In this document: one piece after another, positions 1-6,924 of the stretch
Layout: every line of letters starts with the position of its first letter
Numbering within the stretch: the first letter of the stretch is position 1
Source: Rhodocyclaceae bacterium
GTDB lineage: Bacteria > Pseudomonadota > Gammaproteobacteria > Burkholderiales > Rhodocyclaceae
DNA: 7,540 bases
Direction: 5' to 3'
NCBI GenBank assembly: GCA_018262875.1
Contig: JADFDL010000077.1
Coordinates: forward strand, 1-7,540
Made by a program: the position numbers and the translations under genes
Notes under the pieces: generated by a model
Database searches by the model: none
What the model saw: the letters and a program-made list of their open reading frames with translations, nothing else
Told to the model about the DNA's origin: nothing

Positions 1-743
1 GCACGACGGGTCTGCATGCCATCGGCACCAGCTTTCGTATGATCCAGTATGGCGATGCCGATGCAATGGTCTGCGGAGGGGCGGAATCCACCGTGACGCC
101 GCTGGCCATAGGCGGCTTTGCCTCGGCGCAAGCGCTGTCCACCCGCAACGACGACCCGGCAACGGCAAGCCGTCCGTGGGACAAGGGGCGCGACGGATTC
201 GTTCTTGGCGAAGGCGCTGGCGTGCTGGTCCTCGAGGAATACGAGCATGCGAAGCGCCGCGGTGCCCGGATCTATGCCGAGGTAGCGGGTTTCGGCATGA
301 GCGGGGACGCCTTCCACATGACCGCGCCGGATACCGATGGTCCGCGCCGCAGCATGATCAACGCGTTTCAGGATGCGGGGATCAATCCGGATCAGGTCCA
401 GTACCTGAACGCCCACGGCACTTCCACGCCGCTCGGCGACAAGAATGAAACGGATGCCATCAAGCTGGCGTTCGGCGATGCTGCCCGCAAACTGGTGGTG
501 AATTCCACCAAGTCCATGACGGGGCACCTGCTGGGCGGCGCCGGCGGGCTCGAGTCTGCGCTCACGGTACTGGCGGTGCACCACCAGATTTCGCCGCCGA
601 CTATCAATATCTTCGATCAGGATCCGGAGTGCGATCTCGACTATTGTGCCAACATGGCGCGTCAGCTCAAGATCGATGTCGCCCTGAAGAATAATTTCGG
701 ATTTGGCGGCACCAACGGCACGCTGGCTTTCCGGCGGGTCTGA
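1..743 (+). CDS. fabF: 3-oxoacyl-[acyl-carrier-protein] synthase II (FabF), 3' part
   Basis: C-terminal 246 residues of the condensing enzyme that elongates acyl-ACP with malonyl-ACP in type II fatty acid synthesis in the cytoplasm. The reading frame is open from the window edge. The first two bases (GC) fit the end of a TGC codon for the catalytic cysteine, since TTGLHAIG follows, as in the family's ACT(S/T)G motif. The rest of the thiolase-fold triad is present: His in NAHGTSTP (codon 414-416), Lys in STKSMTGH (510-512) and His in the same motif (525-527). The glycine-rich [10 protein letters not shown] motif lies near the C-terminus. About 60% of a normal protein of about 410 residues is present. 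FabF is favoured over FabB because of close resemblance to E. coli FabF ([28 protein letters not shown]). A 21-bp gap separates it from the next gene, so the two are probably co-transcribed. Confidence 0.95.
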   Translation, partial: TTGLHAIGTSFRMIQYGDADAMVCGGAESTVTPLAIGGFASAQALSTRNDDPATASRPWDKGRDGFVLGEGAGVLVLEEYEHAKRRGARIYAEVAGFGMSGDAFHMTAPDTDGPRRSMINAFQDAGINPDQVQYLNAHGTSTPLGDKNETDAIKLAFGDAARKLVVNSTKSMTGHLLGGAGGLESALTVLAVHHQISPPTINIFDQDPECDLDYCANMARQLKIDVALKNNFGFGGTNGTLAFRRV

Positions 744-764
744 TTCCAGCGTTCTTCCCGTCGG

Positions 765-1193
765 ATGTTCCTGCCGCATCGGCTTGAAATCCGGTCCTCC
801 CCTTGTCTAGCGATGGTGCTTGCCGTGCTGCACCTCGCAGCCTTGGTCAGCCTGGTGTCGCTCCTGATCCCTGTCTGGCTGAAACTGGCGCTGGCTGTCG
901 TAATCGGGGTGTCGGTTGGCATTTCGGTTCGCCGCCATGCGCTGCTCCGGGCAGCGTTTTCAGTACGCGAACTGGTACTGAAGGCCGATGGCGCAGTTGA
1001 GGGTCTGTGGAATGGCGGAAGACGGTTTGACGCAAGAATATCCGGACAAACCACCGTTCTGCCCTGGCTGATCGTGATGCTGATTGAATTGCCGGACTCG
1101 CGACGCTTGCACCCGCTGTTGATCCTGCCGGACTCGCTGCCAGCCGAGGACGGGAGGGTACTGCGCGCTTGGCTGCGCTGGAAGCCTATTTGA
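765..1193 (+). CDS. ygfX: YgfX/CptA-type two-helix inner-membrane protein
   Basis: Small membrane protein of 142 residues resembling the YgfX (CptA) family. Two hydrophobic helices are visible at about residues 15-35 and 38-56, followed by an RR pair and a soluble C-terminal part. The pattern LEIRSS...LHLAAL at the N-terminus and the [17 protein letters not shown]...LRAWLRW segment match my recollection of the family, including E. coli YgfX (two helices, then a basic beta-strand domain ending in an arginine/tryptophan-rich helix). E. coli YgfX was described as the toxin of a toxin-antitoxin pair with SdhE/CptB and as acting on cytoskeletal proteins; that role is debated. No sdhE-like gene is present in this window. 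The ATG at 765 has no obvious Shine-Dalgarno. A later ATG at 813 would cut off the first helix and is less likely. The 3' end overlaps convergent nadB by 8 bp. Family assignment is moderately sure; the function is not. Confidence 0.65.
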   Translation: MFLPHRLEIRSSPCLAMVLAVLHLAALVSLVSLLIPVWLKLALAVVIGVSVGISVRRHALLRAAFSVRELVLKADGAVEGLWNGGRRFDARISGQTTVLPWLIVMLIELPDSRRLHPLLILPDSLPAEDGRVLRAWLRWKPI

Positions 1194-2772
1194 GGCGGTT
1201 TCGCAGTACGGTGTTGCGAGCCATGGCGAGAGTCTCCGGGTAGTCTCGGCTGGAATGCAGGCCCCGGCTTTCACGACGTCTTTGAGCGCAGCGCACGATG
1301 AGGTCGGCGGTCAGCACAAGGTTGCGCAACTCGATCAGGTCATTCGTGACGCGGAAATTGGCGTAGTACTCGTCGATCTCCCGCTCCAGCAGGCGGATGC
1401 GGTGGCGGGCCCGCTCCAGGCGCTTGTTGGTGCGTACGATACCGACGTAATCCCACATGAAGCGGCGCAATTCATCCCAGTTGTGCGAAAGGACGATTTC
1501 CTCGTCGGCGTCCGTGACGCGGCTCTCGTCCCATGGCGGCAGGTCTGGCAGGGCTTGCCGCCTGGACTGGAGAATGTCCTCGGCCGCAGCGGCGGAAAAT
1601 ACCAAGCACTCGAGCAGTGAATTGCTGGCCAGCCGGTTGGCTCCATGGAGGCCGGTGAAGGCGGTTTCACCCACTGCGTAGAGGCCGGGCAGGGCTGTGC
1701 GGGCGGCAAAGTCGGTGACAATGCCGCCGCAGGCATAGTGTGCCGCCGGCACGACCGGTATCGGATGCCGGGTAATGTCGATGCCCAGCTCCAGGCAACG
1801 GGCATGGATGTTCGGGAAGTGCTCGATCAGGAAACCGGCCGGCTTGTGCGTCATATCGAGATAGACGCAGTCGAGGCCACGCTTCTTCATCTCGAGGTCG
1901 ATGGCGCGGGCGACAATGTCGCGCGGCGCCAATTCGGCGCGAGAGTCGTGCTCAGGCATGAAACGCTCGCCATCCGGCAGGCGCAGTATGCCGCCTTCAC
2001 CACGCATGGCCTCCGTGATGAGGAAGGTTTTCGCATGGGGGTGGTAAAGGCAGGTCGGATGGAACTGGATGAATTCCATATTGGCCACTCGACAGCCGGC
2101 GCGCCAGGCCATGGCGATGCCATCTCCGGTCGCCGTATCGGGATTGGTGGTGTAGAGATAGACCTTGCCGGTGCCGCCGGTGGCCAGCACCGTATGCGGA
2201 GCGGAAAAGGTCTCCACATGGTCTGCCGGTTTGTCGAGTACGTAGGCTCCGTGGCAACCGCTGTCCGGCAGGCCGAATTTGGCATCGGTGATGAGGTCGA
2301 TGGCGATGTGATGCTCGAACACCTTGATGTTCGGATGGGCGCGCAACTTCCGCGTCAGGGTATCCTGAACCGCCGAGCCAGTGGCATCCGCCACATGGAT
2401 GACGCGGCGATGGCTGTGCCCCCCCTCGCGAGTGAGGTGGTAGCCGGATCCTGAAGCGTCGCGCGTAAACGGTACGCCCTGGTCGACGAGCCAGTCGATG
2501 GCAGCCTTGCCCCGTTCGACGACGAAGCGGGTCGTTCTGGAGCTGCACAGTCCGGCACCGGCGACCAGGGTATCCTTGATGTGAGCTTCGATCGAGTCGG
2601 CATCGTCCAGTGCTGCGGCGATGCCTCCCTGGGCACGGTTGCTGGCGCTGTCTTCGAGAGATCGCTTGGTGACCAGGGCGACTTTCTTGTGTGGGGCCAG
2701 CTGGAGTGCCAAAGACTGGCCAGCCAGGCCGCTACCAATGATCAGGACGTCGAAAACCTGCACGGTGGACAA
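1186..2772 (-). CDS. nadB: L-aspartate oxidase (NadB)
   Basis: Flavoenzyme that oxidises L-aspartate to iminoaspartate with oxygen or fumarate, the first step of de novo NAD synthesis; NadA then makes quinolinate. The 528 residues compare with 540 in E. coli. Visible motifs in order: Rossmann FAD site IIGSGLAG (11-18), [10 protein letters not shown] (44-53), Glu116 in the [10 protein letters not shown] loop, His238 in QFHPT, Thr253 in [10 protein letters not shown], Arg284 in APRDIV, His345 in AAHYACGG, and Arg380 in [13 protein letters not shown]. These correspond to the E. coli catalytic Glu121, His244, Thr259, Arg290, His351 and Arg386. They favour NadB over succinate dehydrogenase flavoprotein, as does the arginine-rich C-terminal helical domain. 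There is no ATG: the in-frame region after the upstream stop (2794-2796) offers TTG at 2772 or GTG at 2763 (giving [12 protein letters not shown]). Neither has a clear Shine-Dalgarno. nadA and nadC are absent from the window, so it looks monocistronic. Confidence 0.95.
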   Translation of the reverse strand: MSTVQVFDVLIIGSGLAGQSLALQLAPHKKVALVTKRSLEDSASNRAQGGIAAALDDADSIEAHIKDTLVAGAGLCSSRTTRFVVERGKAAIDWLVDQGVPFTRDASGSGYHLTREGGHSHRRVIHVADATGSAVQDTLTRKLRAHPNIKVFEHHIAIDLITDAKFGLPDSGCHGAYVLDKPADHVETFSAPHTVLATGGTGKVYLYTTNPDTATGDGIAMAWRAGCRVANMEFIQFHPTCLYHPHAKTFLITEAMRGEGGILRLPDGERFMPEHDSRAELAPRDIVARAIDLEMKKRGLDCVYLDMTHKPAGFLIEHFPNIHARCLELGIDITRHPIPVVPAAHYACGGIVTDFAARTALPGLYAVGETAFTGLHGANRLASNSLLECLVFSAAAAEDILQSRRQALPDLPPWDESRVTDADEEIVLSHNWDELRRFMWDYVGIVRTNKRLERARHRIRLLEREIDEYYANFRVTNDLIELRNLVLTADLIVRCAQRRRESRGLHSSRDYPETLAMARNTVLRNRLK

Positions 2773-2792
2773 GAGGTGATTGAAGGCTCGGA

Positions 2793-2801
2793 ACTATACC
2801 A
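2793..2801 (-). promoter_or_regulatory. Candidate extended -10 promoter for nadB
   Basis: Reading the minus strand, TGGTATAGT fits the extended -10 pattern TGnTATAAT with one mismatch. No good -35 box is visible at normal spacing (TTCCCG at 17 bp is poor), which is tolerable for an extended -10 promoter. Transcription would start near 2786, giving a leader of only about 14 nt to the TTG codon or 23 nt to the GTG codon. This agrees with the lack of a Shine-Dalgarno. It is a pattern match only. Confidence 0.38.
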
Positions 2802-2813
2802 TTGCAGGACAAG

Positions 2814-2835
2814 GCCGGGAAAAGGCCCTTCCGGC
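2814..2835. repeat. Imperfect inverted repeat in the nadB-rpoE divergent region
   Basis: GCCGG(G)AA pairs with TTCCGGC, leaving one bulged G and a loop of about 7 nt. It lies upstream of the nadB -10 candidate and of the rpoE promoter candidates. It could be an operator-like dyad or a transcript hairpin, or simply a chance repeat in GC-rich DNA. No regulator can be named. Confidence 0.3.
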
Positions 2836-2838
2836 TGC

Positions 2839-2866
2839 TGAACTATTCCAGAAGGTCGCTGTCTCT
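2839..2866 (+). promoter_or_regulatory. Possible sigma-E-type promoter upstream of rpoE
   Basis: TGAACTA (2839-2845), 16 bp, then TCTCT (2862-2866). The known sigma-E consensus is about GGAACTT, 16 bp, TCTGA. The -35 shares the GAACT core and the -10 shares TCT. rpoE genes commonly have an autoregulated promoter, so a site here is expected. The start would be near 2872, giving a leader of about 90 nt. The match is partial. Confidence 0.33.
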
Positions 2867-2878
2867 TGGCAGAAGGCA

Positions 2879-2906
2879 GTGACGCGCAGAGTGCGTCGGG
2901 TATACT
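2879..2906 (+). promoter_or_regulatory. Candidate sigma-70 promoter for the rpoE operon
   Basis: GTGACG (2879-2884; 4 of 6 to TTGACA), 16 bp, then TATACT (2901-2906; 5 of 6 to TATAAT). Transcription would begin near 2913, about 50 nt before the rpoE ATG and just before the TTCGGACCGAA dyad at 2925-2935. It is the best housekeeping-type match in the intergenic region and would supply basal operon expression. Confidence 0.42.
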
Positions 2907-2934
2907 TGCGGCTCGGCCCGGCCCTTCGGACCGA

Positions 2935-2976
2935 ATGAACTTCCAACAATACAGCCGCTCGAATGGGAGAACGTGA
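2935..2976 (+). CDS. Possible 13-codon leader ORF overlapping the rpoE start
   Basis: An ATG at 2935 opens a 13-codon ORF (MNFQQYSRSNGRT) ending at TGA 2974-2976, in a different frame from rpoE, so it runs across the rpoE ATG at 2963. rpoE has no Shine-Dalgarno of its own, so termination of this ORF 12 nt beyond the rpoE start could feed reinitiation. In E. coli the leader gene rseD overlaps rpoE and is translationally coupled to it; this ORF is much shorter and no homology is claimed. Its own ribosome site is also weak (only GGA at 2928-2930, 4 nt before the ATG). It may be chance. Confidence 0.25.
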   Translation: MNFQQYSRSNGRT

Positions 2977-3562
2977 AGTAGACCAGCAACTGGTCGTCCG
3001 CGCGCAGCACGGCGATCAGAAGGCCTTTGGGCTGCTTGTGTCTAAATACCAGCGCAAGCTGGCACGCTTGTTGTCGCGGCTGATCCGGGATCCGGCCGAG
3101 GTGGAGGACGTGGCGCAGGAAACTTTCATCAAGGCCTATCGTGCCCTGGGAAATTTCCGGGGCGACAGCGCCTTCTATACCTGGCTGTACCGCATCGGGA
3201 TCAATACCGCGAAGAATTATCTGGTGTCGCAGGGCCGGCGGGCGCCCACCCGGACTGAATTCGACTCCGAGGAGGCGGAAGGCTTCGAGGAAGGCGAATT
3301 GTTGCGCGACAACAATACGCCGGAACGCATGCTCCTCTCCAAGCAGATCGGTGAGACGGTGAATTCGGCGATGGAGGCATTGCCCGAAGAATTGCGCACG
3401 GCCATCGTGCTGCGCGAGATCGAGGGAATGAGCTACGAAGATATCGCGAAAATGATGGATTGCCCGATCGGAACTGTGCGGTCGCGGATATTCCGGGCAC
3501 GCGAGTCAGTAGCTGAGAAACTCCGGCCGTTGCTGGACACGACTCCGGACAAGAGGTGGTGA
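2963..3562 (+). CDS. rpoE: Extracytoplasmic-function sigma factor RpoE (AlgU type)
   Basis: Sigma-24 subunit that directs RNA polymerase to envelope-stress promoters. The 199 residues fit the ECF family: sigma region 2 at about 20-92, with the core-binding and -10 contacting segment EDVAQETFIKAYRALGNFRGDSAFYTWLYRIGINTAKNYL, an acidic linker (100-120), and sigma region 4 at about 134-185 with helix-turn-helix EGMSYEDIAKMMDCPIGTVRSRIFRARE. The N-terminus MGEREVDQQLV agrees with proteobacterial RpoE/AlgU, which supports the ATG at 2963 despite the absence of a Shine-Dalgarno. rseA starts 2 bp after its stop, the classic sigma/anti-sigma arrangement, so translation is probably coupled and the two proteins are made in step. 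Autoregulation is likely from family behaviour. It could be named algU/algT. Nothing is truncated. Confidence 0.97.
   Translation: MGEREVDQQLVVRAQHGDQKAFGLLVSKYQRKLARLLSRLIRDPAEVEDVAQETFIKAYRALGNFRGDSAFYTWLYRIGINTAKNYLVSQGRRAPTRTEFDSEEAEGFEEGELLRDNNTPERMLLSKQIGETVNSAMEALPEELRTAIVLREIEGMSYEDIAKMMDCPIGTVRSRIFRARESVAEKLRPLLDTTPDKRW
3551..3556 (+). promoter_or_regulatory. Ribosome binding site that sets the rseA start
   Basis: AAGAGG lies inside the last codons of rpoE, 8 nt before ATG 3565. Two in-frame GTG codons at 3556 and 3559 overlap or abut this site, so they cannot use it, and ATG 3565 is the chosen start. Confidence 0.7.
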
Positions 3563-3564
3563 AA

Positions 3565-4077
3565 ATGAAACCTGACATTTCCGCTCTATTGGACGACGAA
3601 CTGGAGCCGGGCGCAGCCAGTCGCACGATCGATGCCTTGCGACGCGAAAAGGAGTTGCAGGAGGCTTGGAACGTCTATCATCTGATAGGCGATGCCTTGC
3701 GCCGGTCTCCCGGGTATTCGCACGATTTGTCAGCCAAGGTGATGGCACGGTTGATGGAGGAGCCCGTGTTGTTCGTCCCCGCCGCCCTACCGAAACGCAC
3801 CCGGTTGCGTTTCGCGCTGCCTCTGGCCGCGGCAGTCATGGGCATGGCCGCGGTAGGGTGGGTGGCGTTGTCCCTGAATGCGCCCCAGCCGCACGAACTT
3901 GCCGCCAGGCAGCGTCCATCGAGTCAGCCGGTGGTTCATCCGGCGGAGCAGTCGCCTTCCGGCGCCCTGAAGGAATACCTCGTTGCCCATCAGGCCCATT
4001 CTCCGAGCGGAGGCATTCAGGGCGTGGCGCCCTATGTACGTTCGGTTTCGGAGATTCGACAGGGCGGCAGGCCATGA
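3565..4077 (+). CDS. rseA: Anti-sigma-E factor RseA (MucA type)
   Basis: Single-pass inner-membrane protein that sequesters RpoE. The 170 residues show an N-terminal cytoplasmic anti-sigma domain (about 1-78) starting MKPDISALLDDELEP and containing the EAWNVYHLIGDALR helix typical of the family. One transmembrane helix follows at about 82-104. The periplasmic tail ends in EYLVAHQAHSPSGGIQGVAPYVRSV, matching the RseA/MucA C-terminal motif that contacts RseB. By family knowledge, stress leads a DegS-type and then an RseP-type protease to cut it and free RpoE; neither of those proteases is encoded here, unless the DegQ-like one contributes. It lies 2 bp after rpoE, and its TGA overlaps the rseB ATG (ATGA). 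The periplasmic linker (about 105-135) is rich in Pro, Gln and Ser. Confidence 0.93.
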   Translation: MKPDISALLDDELEPGAASRTIDALRREKELQEAWNVYHLIGDALRRSPGYSHDLSAKVMARLMEEPVLFVPAALPKRTRLRFALPLAAAVMGMAAVGWVALSLNAPQPHELAARQRPSSQPVVHPAEQSPSGALKEYLVAHQAHSPSGGIQGVAPYVRSVSEIRQGGRP

Positions 4078-5042
4078 AACGTGCGCTTGTACTGCTGGCG
4101 CTCGGCGGTGCGCTTGTCGCCCCCGCTTACAGCGATCAGCATGGCGATGCCTTGGCGTGGCTGCAAAAAATGGCTGCTGCTGCACAGAAGCTTAATTACA
4201 CCGGGACGTTCACCTATCAAAGCGGCGGCAGTTCCGAAACCTCGCGCATCACCCACCTCGTGGACGCCGCAGGCGAGCAGGAAAAACTCGAAGTGCTCGA
4301 TGGCAGCCCTCGCGAAGTGGTGCGCAGCAATGACGAAGTCAAATGTTTCCTGCCCGATGACAAGGTCGTCATCGTAGAGAATCGCGGGCAATACAAAGCC
4401 TTTCCGGCGCTACTGCCGGCATCGGTCAGCAACCTGGGCGAGTATTACCAGATCCGCAAAGGGGACGTTTCACGGGTGGCCGGGCTGGACAGCCAGCTCG
4501 TCATCCTTGAGCCAAGGGATGCGCTGCGTTACGGTCACCATCTCTGGGCCGATGTCAATTCCGGTTTGATCCTGAAGGCCCGCACAATCAATGAGCGCAA
4601 CGAAACCATCGAGCAATTCGCATTCAATCAATTGCAGATCAACGGGATCATCGACAGGGAAACACTGAAGCCCAGATTCGACTCGGAAGGCAAAGCCTGG
4701 CGGATACACAACGCACGGGCTTCGCAAAGTCTTTCAGCGGGGAGCGACTGGCTGTTCAAAGTCCAGTTGCCCGGCTTCAAGAAAAGCGCCGGCATGAAAC
4801 GGCAGGCAAGGCGGGGAAGCGGTACGGAAACGACCCACTTTGTTTTTACCGACGGCCTGGCCTCCATCTCAGTGTTCATTGAGCCGTTGGCAGACCAGAA
4901 AGCGGAGAAGGCAACCTATTCGGTCGGGGCCATCAACGTATACAAGCGCGCGGCCGGAAAGCACCTCCTGACGGTCCTCGGTGAAGTGCCCATGGCGACC
5001 CTGATGCGCCTGGGCGACGGCATGGAGCCCAGAAAGAAATGA
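4074..5042 (+). CDS. rseB: Sigma-E regulatory protein RseB (MucB type)
   Basis: Periplasmic protein that binds the RseA tail and protects it from first-site cleavage; in E. coli it senses lipopolysaccharide or lipoprotein mislocalisation. The 322 residues begin with a signal peptide (MKR, then hydrophobic 4-18, likely cut after AYS at 20). The large LolA-like domain spans about 22-200 (ALAWLQKMAAAAQKLNYTGTFTY at its start, HHLWADVNSGLILKA in the middle). A small C-terminal domain spans about 222-315 (WLFKVQLPGF, THFVFTDGLASISVFIEP, VTVLGEVP-like end). Start ATG 4074 overlaps the rseA stop by 4 bp and gives a proper signal peptide. The frame is open far upstream, but that extension lies over rseA and is noise. 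The stop overlaps the rseC start by 4 bp. Confidence 0.93.
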   Translation: MKRALVLLALGGALVAPAYSDQHGDALAWLQKMAAAAQKLNYTGTFTYQSGGSSETSRITHLVDAAGEQEKLEVLDGSPREVVRSNDEVKCFLPDDKVVIVENRGQYKAFPALLPASVSNLGEYYQIRKGDVSRVAGLDSQLVILEPRDALRYGHHLWADVNSGLILKARTINERNETIEQFAFNQLQINGIIDRETLKPRFDSEGKAWRIHNARASQSLSAGSDWLFKVQLPGFKKSAGMKRQARRGSGTETTHFVFTDGLASISVFIEPLADQKAEKATYSVGAINVYKRAAGKHLLTVLGEVPMATLMRLGDGMEPRKK

Positions 5043-5509
5043 TGGACCAGGAAGCCGTCGTAGCCCGTATCGAGGGCGATCATGCCTATGTCGAAGTGGG
5101 TGGTACCGGTGTCGGCTGCGGCCGCTGCCACGAGACAGGGGGCTGCCAAAGCGGCATTCTCGGCCAGCTGTTCAGCAGCAAGCCGCGACAGTTCCGCATT
5201 GCCAACCGGATAGGGGCCATGCCGGGCGATCGTGTCGTCGTGCGCGTGGCCGAGGGGCAGACCCTGCGTGCCGCGCTGCTGACTTATATCCTGCCGGTGC
5301 TGCTTCTGCTGCTGGGGGCGGTTGCCGGCACTGTGCTGGGAGAAGCGGAGAGCAGCGATGCTTCAGCCGCGCTGGGTGCGCTGGCCGGACTTGCCATCGG
5401 CGTCCTGGCGGGACTGACTTTACGCCAAGCCCGGATCGGCAAGATCGCGGAACCCGTGCTCATCCGCCGCAGTTCATCTTTCTGCATTTCCAAGGAAGCC
5501 TGCCAATGA
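5039..5509 (+). CDS. rseC: Inner-membrane sigma-E/SoxR regulatory protein RseC (MucC type)
   Basis: Membrane protein of 156 residues of the RseC/MucC family. E. coli RseC is reported to modulate sigma-E weakly and to take part in reduction of the SoxR iron-sulfur cluster. The cytoplasmic N-terminal domain has a CxxCx5C cluster (Cys27, Cys30, Cys36), the same spacing as in E. coli RseC. Two transmembrane helices follow at about 77-100 and 109-128, and the tail has two more cysteines (149 and 155). The ATG at 5039 overlaps the rseB stop as ATGA; a second ATG at 5042 is equally possible, and GGAG at 5024-5027 is 11 or 14 nt away. The stop overlaps the degQ ATG. Its position between rseB and a mucD-like gene matches the mucABCD order of Pseudomonas. 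Confidence 0.9.
   Translation: MMDQEAVVARIEGDHAYVEVGGTGVGCGRCHETGGCQSGILGQLFSSKPRQFRIANRIGAMPGDRVVVRVAEGQTLRAALLTYILPVLLLLLGAVAGTVLGEAESSDASAALGALAGLAIGVLAGLTLRQARIGKIAEPVLIRRSSSFCISKEACQ
5492..5498 (+). promoter_or_regulatory. Ribosome binding site for degQ/mucD
   Basis: AAGGAAG within the last codons of rseC, 7 nt before ATG 5506. It is the best Shine-Dalgarno in the window, which suggests that the protease gene is translated strongly in its own right rather than only by coupling. Confidence 0.65.
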
Positions 5510-6924
5510 TCATCAGACTGTTTGTCTCCATCCTTCTGTCAGTCTTTGCGCTGAATGCTGTTGCGCAAGGCAGGGAGTTGCCCGATTTCACCGACCTGGT
5601 CGACAAGTATGGGCCGGCGGTTGTCAATGTCAGCACGACACAGACCGTCCGTGGCAACCGCGCCTTCCCGCAATTGCCGGAGCTTGACGAAGATGATCCC
5701 ATGTTCGAGTTCTTCAAGCGATTCATTCCGCGTCAGCCAGGCATGCCGCGCGATTTCCAGAACAAGTCCCTCGGCTCGGGTTTCATCATCAGTCCGGACG
5801 GCTACATCCTGACGAATACCCATGTCGTCGATTCGGCCGACGAAATTTCGGTGAAGCTCACTGACAAGCGCGAGTTCAAGGCCAAGGTGATCGGCACCGA
5901 CAAGCGGACCGACGTGGCGCTGATCAAGATCGAGGCGAACGGCTTGCCTGCGGTCAAATTGGGCGATCCCGGCAAGCTTCGCGTCGGGGAATGGGTGGTG
6001 GCCATCGGTTCGCCCTTCGGCTTCGAAAGTTCCGTGACGGCGGGCATCGTCAGCGCCAAGGGACGCGCCCTGCCGCAGGAAAACTTCGTTCCGTTCATTC
6101 AGACCGATGTCGCCATCAATCCGGGCAACTCGGGTGGGCCGCTGTTCAACATGAGGGGCGAGGTGGTCGGCATCAATTCGCAGATTTACAGCCGTACCGG
6201 CGGCTACATGGGCGTGGCCTTCGCCATTCCCATCGATGTGGCGATGGAAGTGCAAAGCCAGTTGCGCAGCAGCGGACGCGTCAGCCGCGGGCGCATCGGC
6301 GTGGTCATCCAGGAACTGACCAAAGAACTGGCCGATTCTTTCGGCCTGTCCAAGGCCGTCGGCGCCCTGGTGAACGCCGTGGAAAAAGGCGGCCCTGCCG
6401 AGAAGGCCGGCATTGAAGCCGGAGACATCATCCTCAAGTTCGATGGCAAGGCGGTGAACGCCTCCAGCGATTTGCCGCGGATTGTCGGCGCCACCCGCCC
6501 TGGCAGCAAGGTGTCCACGCAAATCTGGCGAAAGGGAACTACCCGCGACCTGGCGGTGACAGTGGGTGAAATCCCCGAGGAAAAAACGGCGCAGCGCAGC
6601 CAGAAGCGGGCCAAGCCGGCGGAAGCGGCGGCCAACCGGCTGGGATTGGTCTTGAGCGAACTGTCGCCTGAGCAGAAGCGCGAACTGAAAATTGCCAATG
6701 GCCTGCTGGTCGAGGATGCTCGCGCAAATGGCAGTCGAGCCGACTTGCGTCCGGGAGACGTCATTCTGGCTGTCGTACACAAAGGTTCGAGCACGGAAGC
6801 GAGAACCGTCGATCAGTTCAACAAGTTTCTGGCCCAACTGGACAAGTCGGCGACGATCACTCTCCTTGTGAAACGGGGTGAGCAACAGACCTACATCACG
6901 CTCAAAAGCATCGGTGACAAATAA
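5506..6924 (+). CDS. mucD: Periplasmic HtrA-family serine protease (DegQ/MucD)
   Basis: Secreted serine protease that degrades misfolded envelope proteins. The 472 residues match MucD length (about 474). A signal peptide (1-20, cut after AVA) is followed by a trypsin-like domain with catalytic His106 (LTNTHVVD), Asp136 (RTDVALIKI) and Ser209 (NPGNSGGPLFN). PDZ1 is at about 262-353 (RGRIGVVIQEL, GGPAEKAGIEAGDIIL), then a charged linker (355-378), then PDZ2 at about 378-468 (LRPGDVILAV). The loop at residues 48-86 before LGSGF is rich in Pro, Asp and Phe, as in DegP/MucD LA loops. There is no transmembrane anchor, so it is not DegS. Its place in the rpoE operon supports MucD, a protease that dampens the sigma-E/AlgU response in Pseudomonas; DegQ or DegP would be acceptable names. 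It overlaps rseC by 4 bp. Confidence 0.94.
   Translation: MIIRLFVSILLSVFALNAVAQGRELPDFTDLVDKYGPAVVNVSTTQTVRGNRAFPQLPELDEDDPMFEFFKRFIPRQPGMPRDFQNKSLGSGFIISPDGYILTNTHVVDSADEISVKLTDKREFKAKVIGTDKRTDVALIKIEANGLPAVKLGDPGKLRVGEWVVAIGSPFGFESSVTAGIVSAKGRALPQENFVPFIQTDVAINPGNSGGPLFNMRGEVVGINSQIYSRTGGYMGVAFAIPIDVAMEVQSQLRSSGRVSRGRIGVVIQELTKELADSFGLSKAVGALVNAVEKGGPAEKAGIEAGDIILKFDGKAVNASSDLPRIVGATRPGSKVSTQIWRKGTTRDLAVTVGEIPEEKTAQRSQKRAKPAEAAANRLGLVLSELSPEQKRELKIANGLLVEDARANGSRADLRPGDVILAVVHKGSSTEARTVDQFNKFLAQLDKSATITLLVKRGEQQTYITLKSIGDK

Noticed and set aside
1645..2454. 269-codon open frame antisense to nadB
   Set aside because: It is in the codon-opposed frame of nadB and is explained by the same codon bias. 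No motif, start signal or family resemblance.
2919..2933. Hairpin CGGCCC/GGACCG in the rpoE leader as a terminator or riboswitch
   Set aside because: The stem has an internal C-A mismatch and a 3-nt loop and is followed by no U-run. No riboswitch-like conservation can be recognised.
3556..3561. GTG codons as the rseA start
   Set aside because: They overlap or abut the AAGAGG ribosome site and the rpoE stop. ATG 3565 has proper spacing and fits the family N-terminus.
3666..4073. Upstream in-frame extension of rseB
   Set aside because: It overlaps rseA in another frame, is low-complexity Arg/Gly/Ala-rich, and would bury the signal peptide that begins at ATG 4074.
5449..5478. Possible internal sigma-E promoter before degQ (GGAACCC ... 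TCATC)
   Set aside because: The spacing needed is 18 bp and both boxes are poor matches. ATGA coupling and operon read-through explain expression without it.
5539..6885. Long open frame of 448 codons antisense to degQ/mucD
   Set aside because: Its codons lie directly opposite those of degQ, so it stays open merely because TTA, CTA and TCA are rare in this GC-rich gene. The translation is not like a real protein, and degQ has clear catalytic motifs.
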